DNA of 13,641 bases from JAXGQD01 sp964574395. GTDB taxonomy: Bacteria; Bacillota; Clostridia; Saccharofermentanales; Fastidiosipilaceae. Positions 1-6,940 of this stretch are shown piece by piece; the stretch's first letter is position 1, and every line of letters starts with the position of its first letter. The notes under the pieces were generated by a model, which saw only the letters and a list, made by a program, of their open reading frames with translations, did no database searches and had not been told where the DNA came from. A program made the translations under genes and the position numbers. The DNA lies in contig CAZNNL010000050.1 of assembly GCA_964574395.1 (NCBI GenBank), forward strand, positions 1-13,641, written 5' to 3'.

Positions 1-100
1 CTTTTATATCTGACAGAACCTTTTATCAATTTTACCCTTTTATATCCGGCAACGGCCTTTAATGTCTGGCAACGCCCTTTAAACATAAAAACCCCTTTAG
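1..100. repeat. Degenerate short direct repeats, about 20 bp
   Basis: The heptamer CCTTTWA recurs near positions 19, 36, 56, 76 and 94. Two adjacent 20-bp units, 36-55 and 56-75, agree at 16 of 20 positions and share GGCAACG; positions 1-19 resemble their first half. The array may extend beyond the window. No gene is seen in 1-217. A regulatory role is possible, but nothing shows one. Confidence 0.4.
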
Positions 101-112
101 AATCGAACAAAA

Positions 113-139
113 CGCCAAGTATTTTAGCAAAACTTGGTG
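113..139 (-). terminator. Probable terminator of the ABC importer / hydrolase operon
   Basis: On the minus strand, CACCAAG pairs with CTTGGCG with one G-T wobble, and an inner TTTT/AAAA pairs as well. The stem is followed by GTTTTGTT, as in an intrinsic terminator. It lies about 80 bases past the stop of the last operon gene. A second, weaker dyad, CTAAGC(N7)GCTTAG, lies between them at 161-179 and could contribute. Folding was judged by eye. Confidence 0.42.
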
Positions 140-217
140 AAGAGAAAGAAACTCTCAGCCCTAAGCGCTTGTGCTTAGAGCAGTGAGCATTTGTGTTGTG
201 GTTTGGTTTTTCCAGGA

Positions 218-910
218 TTAAATAATTGTTTCTACTACTTGAAAGCCCAGCTCACGCAATTCTTTCGTGTAATCGTTATCCAGGTGCATTGCGTAGACTT
301 TGCTGCGTTGAGGCTTTTCAATCATTTCTGCCAAGCGCCACATGTCGCAATGTGTAGGGTGTTCCGTCCGGTGGCTACTGGTGTCTTGGTAGAGACGGTC
401 GATTTCGCCAGCGTGGAGTGCAGATAAAATTTCGGAAGGAACTGTGTTGGCATCGCCGCTGTAGAAGATTGTTTTGCCATTATGATTAATCAAAAAGCCG
501 TAGCACATCATATTGGGAACATGCGAAACTTCAATAGCTTTCACCGAAAAGTCCTCATGCACGAGTTTAGTCGCACAAACAAATTCGTAAAAATGGGGTT
601 CTATCCCTTGTAGCGCCAGCAAATCGACGACGTTCGACTGGACATGGAAGACTCGTACACGTTGGTGATTCACAATGAAATGATAGGAAATCAAACTACC
701 CAGACTTCCCACATGATCTGCATGAAGATGCGTCAACAGCACCCAAATCTCATATTTTTCCAAATCCACAGTGCGTAGCAAACGTTCAAACACCGTCTCT
801 CCGCAATCAATCAAGTAAAGCCTCTTATCTATCGTAACATATGCACTAGTATTCCCCATGCTCGGATTAAACGCAGAACCTCTGCCTAAAAATTTTAAGC
901 TCAACACCAC
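218..910 (-). CDS. MBL-fold metallo-hydrolase (RNase Z-like group)
   Basis: A 230-residue cytoplasmic metallo-beta-lactamase-fold hydrolase. The metal-binding motif HLHADH is at residues 61-66. Further likely ligands are His130 (VSHVPN), Asp153 (YSGDAN) and His209 (AMHLDN), so the dinuclear zinc site appears complete. No signal peptide is seen. The family includes RNases, phosphodiesterases and lactonases, and the substrate cannot be read from the sequence. It is the last gene of the leftward ABC operon, 17 bases after the permease stop, so it may act on the imported compound (inference). The start is uncertain: GTG at 910, GTG at 907 and TTG at 904 are in frame. The upstream GAGG (913-916) is 2, 5 and 8 bases away from them, favouring 907 or 904. 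Confidence 0.85.
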   Translation of the reverse strand: MVLSLKFLGRGSAFNPSMGNTSAYVTIDKRLYLIDCGETVFERLLRTVDLEKYEIWVLLTHLHADHVGSLGSLISYHFIVNHQRVRVFHVQSNVVDLLALQGIEPHFYEFVCATKLVHEDFSVKAIEVSHVPNMMCYGFLINHNGKTIFYSGDANTVPSEILSALHAGEIDRLYQDTSSHRTEHPTHCDMWRLAEMIEKPQRSKVYAMHLDNDYTKELRELGFQVVETII

Positions 911-927
911 ACCCTCACAATCTGTTC

Positions 928-1743
928 TTATTCTTTAATGCCTGCGCTAACGAAGCTGGCCATGAATTGTTTTTGAAGAATGAAGAAGGCGATTAATAAT
1001 GGTAAAACGATAATCAATGTCGCTGCACACACATTCGCCCATTGCATATTCGCCTCTTTGGATTTAGCGAAAATGGCTAGACCCACCGTCAAGGTGCGAT
1101 TTTCCGGGGAATTGGTCACTATCAAAGGCCACAAATAGTTATTCCAGTGGTAGCTCACGGAAATCACCGCAAAACTCATGTAGGCAGCCTTAGCATTGGG
1201 CATATACACACGCCAAATTGTTTGCCAAGTTGAAGCACCATCCATCCGTGCGGCTTCCGCCAGAGCAGGTGGAATCGATTTAAAATGCTGTCTTAAAAGA
1301 AAAATCGCTAGTGCACTGCCGTAGAAAGGCAACATGATACCAAGCTTTGTATTAGTCAATCCCAACTCCGACAGCGTCATAAAGTTGGGTGTAATCAAGA
1401 CATCGTTAGGGATGATAATTTGTACAAAAATAATGGCAAAAATCAAACTCTGCCCTTTAAACTTCATGACGCCTAATGCGTAAGCCGCTATAGTTGAAGT
1501 AAAGAACTGCACCCCAAAGGTCACAAAAACTAAAATGAGCGTATTCAGATAATAAGTTGCGAACGGAATTGCATTCCAAACATATTTGATGTTGTCCAGC
1601 GTAAAACGTGTGTTAGGCAATAAAGTCATGCTAAAACTAGGTTCGCTAAGTGCTGTTCCAAGCATCCAAATCAAAGGAATCAGAAAGATGAGTGCCAGTA
1701 GTACCGAACCAGCAGTAATAAAAATTGCTTTCGTATGTTTCAT
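928..1743 (-). CDS. Carbohydrate ABC transporter permease, MalG/UgpE-like
   Basis: An inner-membrane permease of 271 residues, the second of the pair forming the importer channel. It has an N-terminal membrane helix at about 7-30, further hydrophobic segments, and the cytoplasmic EAA loop EAARMDGA at 163-170 that docks the ATPase. The C-terminal WNNYLWPLIVT segment is typical of the MalG/UgpE group (binding-protein-dependent transport permease, ABC importer class I). I chose ATG at 1743 over the in-frame GTG at 1746. The AGGAGGG at 1751-1757 is 7 bases from the ATG but only 4 from the GTG. That ribosome site overlaps the stop codon of the upstream permease gene, so translation is probably coupled. 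The partner ATPase is not in the window; shared MsmX/UgpC-type ATPases are common in Bacillota. Confidence 0.93.
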   Translation of the reverse strand: MKHTKAIFITAGSVLLALIFLIPLIWMLGTALSEPSFSMTLLPNTRFTLDNIKYVWNAIPFATYYLNTLILVFVTFGVQFFTSTIAAYALGVMKFKGQSLIFAIIFVQIIIPNDVLITPNFMTLSELGLTNTKLGIMLPFYGSALAIFLLRQHFKSIPPALAEAARMDGASTWQTIWRVYMPNAKAAYMSFAVISVSYHWNNYLWPLIVTNSPENRTLTVGLAIFAKSKEANMQWANVCAATLIIVLPLLIAFFILQKQFMASFVSAGIKE

Positions 1744-1755
1744 CACTAGCCCCTC

Positions 1756-2685
1756 CTAATTGTAATGAATGCGTTGGTCTTGCCTTAAGAAGCGTGGCAA
1801 AGAGACCACCAATAGCAAGAGCAGCATAATGACCGTCAAGGCCGAGGACAAACCATAATTAAAATTTGTAAATCCTTGTTGATAGATATAGTAAAGCAAC
1901 AAAGTACTTGCGTTATTGGGTGCGCCTTCTGTCATGATCATGACATGGTCGACCAACTTGAAGCCATTGGTGAGCGAAATAGTGGAAACGAAGAGGAAAG
2001 TTGGGGCAAGTAATGGGAAGATAATTCTTCTGAAGCTTGCCCAGCTGTTGGCGCCATCAATTTTGGCGGCCTCTAGGACTTCTGTCGAGATGCTCTGGAT
2101 TCCTGATAAAAAGAAAATCATCACGTAGCCTGCTTCTTTCCAGATATACATGACAGACATGGCAGGCAAAACAGTGTTTTTGTTTGATAAAATATTCAGT
2201 GGCTTTCCGCCTAATGAAATGATGAGTTGATCTAGCAAACCATTTCTTGCCATATAAATGAACATCCAAATGCTCGCAACGGCAATCATTGGTAAAATAA
2301 CCGGAGTGAAAAACGCGGTGCGCAAAAATCCTTGCGCCTTCGTTCTGCGGTTGACCAGGATCGCTAAGCATAGGCCGAATACCATGCTGGGAATCACCGT
2401 AAGTAGAGCAAAGAAAAGGGTATTTCCCATAATTTTCCAGAATAATGCAGAAGAAAATAGTCTAAGGTAATTGTCTACCCCAATCCATTCCGGAGCTTTC
2501 ATGCCCATCTTAAAATTCGTTAAACTCAAGTAAGCGCTACGAAAAACCGGATAAATCGTAAAGATTAGCATAATGATCAGCGCTGGAGACACTAATGCCC
2601 AAGCACTCAAATCATTGAGCAATTTACGTTTTTTATAGCCCGGTGAGATCTTAAGCGCTTGCTTTTTTATCGCTGGAGTATTCAT
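1756..2685 (-). CDS. Sugar ABC transporter permease, MalF/UgpA-like
   Basis: A 309-residue integral membrane permease, partner of the downstream MalG-type protein. It has a Lys/Arg-rich cytoplasmic N-terminus (residues 7-21), a first helix at about 28-48, several later hydrophobic segments, and the EAA loop EAAKIDGA at 205-212. The stretch from FKLVDHV to YYIYQQGF (242-272) resembles UgpA-type permeases for glycerol-3-phosphate or related polyols. That is only a family resemblance and does not fix the substrate. ATG at 2685 is preceded by AAGGAA (2695-2700) at 9 bases. It is separated from the lipoprotein gene by about 104 bases that hold a hairpin, and it runs directly into the next permease. 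Confidence 0.93.
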   Translation of the reverse strand: MNTPAIKKQALKISPGYKKRKLLNDLSAWALVSPALIIMLIFTIYPVFRSAYLSLTNFKMGMKAPEWIGVDNYLRLFSSALFWKIMGNTLFFALLTVIPSMVFGLCLAILVNRRTKAQGFLRTAFFTPVILPMIAVASIWMFIYMARNGLLDQLIISLGGKPLNILSNKNTVLPAMSVMYIWKEAGYVMIFFLSGIQSISTEVLEAAKIDGANSWASFRRIIFPLLAPTFLFVSTISLTNGFKLVDHVMIMTEGAPNNASTLLLYYIYQQGFTNFNYGLSSALTVIMLLLLLVVSLPRFLRQDQRIHYN

Positions 2686-2745
2686 AACTTAAGCTTCCTT
2701 TATTGATAGGCAATCTTGCCGGTTCACTAAGGGATTAGATAAGAA

Positions 2746-2778
2746 ACGCAGAGTATAAGTCAAACTCATACCCTGCGC
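2746..2778 (-). terminator. Strand-specific intercistronic hairpin (attenuator)
   Basis: Positions 2746-2760 pair with 2764-2778 around a 3-base loop, 12 bases after the lipoprotein stop codon. As plus-strand sequence the stem has three A/C mismatches. In minus-strand RNA the same positions become G-U pairs, giving a 15-bp stem followed by UUUCUUAU. This fits a partial terminator or an RNA-stabilising hairpin that keeps the binding protein more abundant than the permeases, a common arrangement in ABC importer operons. Confidence 0.62.
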
Positions 2779-2789
2779 ACTATGACTAA

Positions 2790-4196
2790 TTATTGATATT
2801 CAGATAGAACATCTTCGGCTTCTGCTTGAGCTGCGTCTAATGCCTCCTGAGCTGTCATATCACCTACTACAGCTGCTTGGATATGGTCATTTAAAACACG
2901 CCAAATCTGTGATGCATTATAAGTGGTGAGTTCAGGTTTTGCATAGGGAAGTTGCTCATAAGCGACTGAAGCTTGAGGCACTTCTGCGTAGTAGTTTTTG
3001 ATTAACTCTGTTTCAAAACATGATTGTCTAGTGGCAACGTAGCCAGTATCCAAACTCCATTGTGCGGCACGTTCCGTTTCCGTTGCAAACTTGATGAAAC
3101 GCCAAGCTGCATTGACTCTGTCTTCAGAGATTCCGCTAGAAATATAGAAGTTACCGCCACCTGTAGGTGCTCCTTTTTGTTTATGTGCTGGCAAAAACGC
3201 TGTACCAAATTCGAAATTTGCATTGCTATTGATGTTAGCCATGTTACCTGTGGTGTGGTAAATCATTCCAACCTCACCCGCCAAGAATTGCGTAGGTAAG
3301 TCTGTCCATTGAACAATTCCTTCAGCCATAGCCTTGTATTTGTTTTGTAGATCAAGCCAGAATTGGAGTGCTTCAACGTTTTCAGGGGTGTTGAAGAAGA
3401 CGCTTTTGCCATCCTCACTCATCAAATTAATGCCGCCTACACTATTCTGTAGAGCAAAACCCGTAAATGCCCATTGTGCAGAACCAGAGTTGAGCGCAAT
3501 ACCGACACCGTAGCGCTGGTCATTCGTCAACTTGGTCGCATAATCTGCAAGCTCTTCCCAAGTTGTGGGTGGTTTTTCTGGATCAAGTCCAGCTTCAGCG
3601 AACATATCCTTATTGTAGTAGAGCACCATCGTGCTTCTTTGGAAGGGAATGGAGTAAATCTTGCCTTCAACATATGAGTCTTCCATGAAACCTGGCAAAA
3701 AGTCCGCGATGTACGCTTTTCCTTCTTCACCATCCGCTGCTATGAGTTCGTCTAAAGGCATCGCCATGTTAGTCGAAGCCATAGTAAATCGTTGTGTCGC
3801 TAAGCTAACAAATACATCTGGTGGTGTTCCGCCCTGCACGGCAGTTTGAATCTTCGTTACCGTATCATCGTAATTTCCCGTGTAGACTGGCTCAACAATA
3901 ACATCTGGATTAGCGGCATTAAAATCTGCACAGATTTTTTCAATTAATTGAGCAGCTGAGCCACCTACGTTAACCGGATAGTAAAAACTCAATTTTAATG
4001 GACTGCCTGTACTAGCTGCTGTTGTTTCTGTTGGTGCTTCTGCGTTAGCGGCCGTTGTAGTTGTGGCTGCTTCGCCATTACCAGCGGGTGCAGCAGTCGT
4101 TGTAGCGGCAGCTCCGCCACCACACGAGGCTAGAAAGAGTCCTAAAGATAGGATTCCAGCCAGAATTTTGGACATTTTTTTGTGCTTCTTTTTCAC
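2790..4196 (-). CDS. Extracellular solute-binding lipoprotein of an ABC importer
   Basis: A 468-residue family-1 type solute-binding protein that captures substrate outside the cell and delivers it to the two permeases encoded downstream. It has a basic N-terminus and hydrophobic core, then the lipobox LASC with the lipidated Cys at residue 25. An Ala/Thr-rich tether runs from about 26 to 66, and the binding domain follows to the C-terminus. Recognisable elements are GKIYSIPF, LYYNKDMF and the Gly-rich TGGGNFY segment. These are most like sugar and UgpB-type (glycerol-3-phosphate) binding proteins, but the ligand is not determined. The start is GTG at 4196, with GGAGG (4204-4208) 7 bases upstream. 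It is the first gene of the operon, read from the promoter at 4284-4313. Confidence 0.94.
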   Translation of the reverse strand: MKKKHKKMSKILAGILSLGLFLASCGGGAAATTTAAPAGNGEAATTTTAANAEAPTETTAASTGSPLKLSFYYPVNVGGSAAQLIEKICADFNAANPDVIVEPVYTGNYDDTVTKIQTAVQGGTPPDVFVSLATQRFTMASTNMAMPLDELIAADGEEGKAYIADFLPGFMEDSYVEGKIYSIPFQRSTMVLYYNKDMFAEAGLDPEKPPTTWEELADYATKLTNDQRYGVGIALNSGSAQWAFTGFALQNSVGGINLMSEDGKSVFFNTPENVEALQFWLDLQNKYKAMAEGIVQWTDLPTQFLAGEVGMIYHTTGNMANINSNANFEFGTAFLPAHKQKGAPTGGGNFYISSGISEDRVNAAWRFIKFATETERAAQWSLDTGYVATRQSCFETELIKNYYAEVPQASVAYEQLPYAKPELTTYNASQIWRVLNDHIQAAVVGDMTAQEALDAAQAEAEDVLSEYQ

Positions 4197-4283
4197 GAAA
4201 TTTCCTCCAAACGCAATACTTTCTGTAGTGGATTAATCTGAGATACATTCTGCAGTGAACAAAACTTGTCCACGCTTACACGT

Positions 4284-4313
4284 ATTATACGGAGAATTAT
4301 TGAAACGTGTCAA
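4284..4313 (-). promoter_or_regulatory. Consensus sigma-A promoter of the ABC importer operon
   Basis: Read leftward, a perfect TTGACA (4308-4313) is followed after 18 bases by a perfect TATAAT (4284-4289). Transcription would start near 4277, giving a leader of about 80 bases to the GTG start at 4196. The leader holds two similar 12-bp direct copies, TTCTGTAGTGGA and TTCTGCAGTGAA, 27 bases apart, of unknown meaning. A promoter this strong is expected to be held by a repressor. Confidence 0.8.
4300..4313. promoter_or_regulatory. LacI-type operator overlapping the -35 box
   Basis: TTGAAACGTGTCAA is a 14-bp near-perfect palindrome (12 of 14 positions symmetric) with the central ACGT usual for LacI-family operators. 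It covers the whole -35 box of the leftward promoter, so a bound repressor would block RNA polymerase. A second half-site, CGTTTC at 4319-4324, is inverted relative to GAAACG at 4302-4307. The natural candidate to bind is the LacI-type fusion protein encoded next door (inference). Confidence 0.6.
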
Positions 4314-4432
4314 TCAAGCGTTTCGTCAATATGACCGAAAATTATTAGATTTCAATTAATATTCTGTAAAATTCTGCTTAACAATCATTTATTAAATACG
4401 CAGTTCTACACTTTTTACATCTGTGCTGGGAA

Positions 4433-4461
4433 TTGAAAATTTTCTATGCTTCTAGCATACT
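4433..4461 (+). promoter_or_regulatory. Probable promoter of the LacI-SBP fusion gene
   Basis: TTGAAA (4433-4438), a 17-base spacer and CATACT (4456-4461) form a reasonable sigma-A promoter. It predicts a start near 4468, about 63 bases before the ATG at 4531. This makes the upstream TTG at 4480 an unlikely translation start. It lies about 120 bases from the operator, so autoregulation at that site is not obvious. Confidence 0.5.
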
Positions 4462-4530
4462 GAATGACGTTAGATCTTCTTGGCAAAACTAACACCATCC
4501 TATGAAGCTGAACTTGACGAGGCAAATGGC

Positions 4531-6894
4531 ATGATAACGATAAAAGATATTGCTAAAGCCGCAGGTGTGGCCCAGGGAACGGTATCAAACGTGCTCAACG
4601 GAAAAGGCAATGTCAGCAGCGAAAAAATCAAACGCGTTTTGGATGCCGTGACAAATTTAGGTTATATACCAAACGAGAAAGCCAAGTTACTAAGAAAAGG
4701 CCAGACCGATACGCTGGCGATGATTTTGCCAAACTTACGCTCACATCAATACAACGACTTCTACTTTCATTTCAAAAATCACGCTGAAGATAATGGCTTC
4801 TCCGTCGCGGTATATATTAGTAATGACAATGAAGAATTGGAAAATGCGGTCTTACAAGAACTACGTTCATTAAAGCCCATGGGCATTGCAACATTCAGTA
4901 CATTGCTTGCTGCCAATGGACTCAATCCCTATCTCAATGAAAAAGGCGTGCCTTTCGAGAATTTGGTGTTTGCGGAACGAGAGCCAGGGTTTTCGGCTTC
5001 GTTTATTGGCTTTGATTTTGCCAAAGCAGGACTAGCGATGGCTGAAAAAGCAATTGAGATGAAATATACCAGCATTTGCCTTTTAACCAGTCGCTTAGAA
5101 CTCACGCATCAGCAGATGTTCTACGAAGCCTTTATGGCTGCAATGAAAAAAAAGAACTGCCGAGTGCATACTGTGCAAACGGACGACTTTCGCAAGTCTC
5201 AGAACATCATGCATATTTTTTCGGATATATCACCGCAAGCAATTATTATTTCTGACTACGCCCTTGCAGAGAGCGTGAAAGATATGAATAATGCCTTGTT
5301 TCCGGAGTGCAAGATGGAAATCTACACGGTCTCTCCTGTTTTCACTATGCCTGAAACGGACTTTCACAAATATGAATTGGACTATCGTCACCTAGGGAAA
5401 GCTTGCGCGGAATTATTAATTAAGCAAAGTGCTAGGTTCAGCCGAGTTCAGAATCAAATTTTGGAGAATACCGGGTTTAGGACATGGTTCCCACATAGCG
5501 AAAACGATTCAGCTAGTTCGGTTCTTGACTCTTCGGAGTCGGTCCACTCAGATGTTGGCTCATTGGAGTCGGTCAACTCTGATGTAAATTCTTCTAATTC
5601 GGCTAGTTTTGCAGTAAAATCTTCAAATTTGACTAGCTCATCAGCAATCTCTTCAGCAAAAAATCTTGCCCTAAAAACTTTTGATAAGAATCCACCCTTA
5701 AATATTTTGACCCTCGACAGTCCTAGTGCTTACATTATGCGCAACTTATCACGCCTATATACACAAAAAACTGGGATACCAATCAACGTCACCATATACG
5801 CTTATGACGAAATCTATGAAGCGTTTTCTTATATGGGACAAGATTCTGTTTTTGATATTTTCCGCTTAGACGTGTCGTGGCTAAGTTGGTTCGCCGAAAA
5901 AATTCTGTTGCCTCTTGACGTGATTGATCCCAAGATTTCTGATAGTCTTGGCGATTTTTTAGAAGGTACTGAGGAGCACTTCAGTCGCATACACGGACGG
6001 ATTTATGCATTGCCTTCAAGCCCTAGTGTTCAGATGCTTTTCTATCGAAAAGATCTCTTTGAAGACCCCATGCTGAGAAGAATCTATTACGAGCGCTATA
6101 AGACCGAGCTTGTGCCGCCCACAAGTTTTCAAGAATTCAACCATATAGCAGCTTTCTTTACCAAACGAAACAATCCACTTTCTCCCGTGGATTATGGCGC
6201 AACGATTACTCTAGGATCAACTGGAGTAGCAGGTTCAGAATATTTGGCTCGTCTCTTCAGTCACCAAGACCATCTCTACAACGAGAAAGGACAGGTGCGT
6301 TTAGATGCACCCTTTGCCATAAAAGCGATGGAAGAACTGGTTGCGCTTAAAGAGTATACAGATCCAAAGTATAGCGCTTGGTGGACTAAGACGGCGGGAA
6401 GTTTTGCCGACGGAAATGTTGCGATGGCGATTTTGTACAGTAACTATGCATCTGATTTGCTCAGTTCTAGTTCTAAAATCGTTGGTAGCATTGGTTTTGC
6501 CAAGGTGCCAGGTAATAATCCTGTATTAGGTGGCGGCGCCTTAGGTGTCGCGAAAAACTCTACACAAGCTGACAAAGCACTAAATTTCATCAAATGGATT
6601 TGTAGCGAGCCTGTCGCCTCTGCGGCGACTTTACTAGGGGGAGTTTCCCCTTGTAAGAAATCATACGAAAACTATGAAATTCTCAATAATTACCCATGGC
6701 TGAATCTAGCAAAGAACTGTTTCGTTTTGGCAAAAGGACGCCGCACACCCCCTCACTCCACAAAACCCTTTGACGAACGCTACTTCCTCAGCATCATTGG
6801 TATCGCAGTCAAAAACGCACTAAGTGGCGCCCAAACCCCACAAGAAGCTTTGCGACGCGCACAAGAATTGTACGAGATGCATTTTGGGGATTAG
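4531..6894 (+). CDS. LacI-type regulator fused to a solute-binding-protein domain
   Basis: A 787-residue predicted cytoplasmic transcription factor. Residues 2-50 form a LacI helix-turn-helix (TIKDIAKAAGV, recognition helix GTVSNVLN), with a hinge to about 58. Residues 60-325 resemble the LacI/periplasmic-binding-type-1 sensor domain. Residues 334-373 form a Ser-rich linker of 10-residue repeats. Residues 390-787 form a second, full-length domain of the extracellular solute-binding (ABC) type, with GRIYALPSSPS and LFYRKDLF matching the equivalent motifs of the neighbouring lipoprotein. No signal peptide or membrane segment is present. Ordinary LacI proteins are about 330-350 residues. The frame also opens at TTG 4480, but ATG 4531 has GAGG 8 bases upstream and gives the usual LacI N-terminus. 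It is transcribed divergently from the ABC importer operon, so it probably senses the imported solute and controls that operon (inference). Confidence 0.9.
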   Translation: MITIKDIAKAAGVAQGTVSNVLNGKGNVSSEKIKRVLDAVTNLGYIPNEKAKLLRKGQTDTLAMILPNLRSHQYNDFYFHFKNHAEDNGFSVAVYISNDNEELENAVLQELRSLKPMGIATFSTLLAANGLNPYLNEKGVPFENLVFAEREPGFSASFIGFDFAKAGLAMAEKAIEMKYTSICLLTSRLELTHQQMFYEAFMAAMKKKNCRVHTVQTDDFRKSQNIMHIFSDISPQAIIISDYALAESVKDMNNALFPECKMEIYTVSPVFTMPETDFHKYELDYRHLGKACAELLIKQSARFSRVQNQILENTGFRTWFPHSENDSASSVLDSSESVHSDVGSLESVNSDVNSSNSASFAVKSSNLTSSSAISSAKNLALKTFDKNPPLNILTLDSPSAYIMRNLSRLYTQKTGIPINVTIYAYDEIYEAFSYMGQDSVFDIFRLDVSWLSWFAEKILLPLDVIDPKISDSLGDFLEGTEEHFSRIHGRIYALPSSPSVQMLFYRKDLFEDPMLRRIYYERYKTELVPPTSFQEFNHIAAFFTKRNNPLSPVDYGATITLGSTGVAGSEYLARLFSHQDHLYNEKGQVRLDAPFAIKAMEELVALKEYTDPKYSAWWTKTAGSFADGNVAMAILYSNYASDLLSSSSKIVGSIGFAKVPGNNPVLGGGALGVAKNSTQADKALNFIKWICSEPVASAATLLGGVSPCKKSYENYEILNNYPWLNLAKNCFVLAKGRRTPPHSTKPFDERYFLSIIGIAVKNALSGAQTPQEALRRAQELYEMHFGD
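5530..5649 (+). repeat. In-frame 30-bp repeats encoding a Ser-rich linker
   Basis: Four consecutive 30-bp units begin at 5530, 5560, 5590 and 5620. They encode SSESVHSDVG, SLESVNSDVN, SSNSASFAVK and SSNLTSSSAI. The first two are clearly related and the last two are degenerate. They form the flexible linker between the LacI sensor and the solute-binding domain. Such repeats can change copy number by slippage and so alter linker length. Confidence 0.65.
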
Positions 6895-6913
6895 GCTGGG
6901 GCTGGGGTTGGGG
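6886..6913 (+). other. Possible G-quadruplex motif over a stop codon
   Basis: Four GGGG runs lie at 6886-6889, 6898-6901, 6904-6907 and 6910-6913, with loops of 8, 2 and 2 bases, spanning the stop codon of the fusion gene. More GGG runs follow to about 6950. The motif could fold in DNA or in the mRNA 3' end. It may equally be just the G-rich edge of the adjacent repeat region. Confidence 0.35.
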
Positions 6914-6940
6914 TTTCGGTTTGTGCTGGGATGGGTTTGA

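Noticed and set aside
3024..3299. Open frames opposite the lipoprotein gene (3002-3849)
   Set aside because: They are shadows of the well-supported binding-protein gene and lack start signals or domain patterns.
4480..4530. TTG start that would add 17 residues to the fusion regulator
   Set aside because: It has no ribosome site and lies only about 12 bases from the predicted transcription start. ATG at 4531 has GAGG at 8 bases and gives the normal LacI N-terminus.
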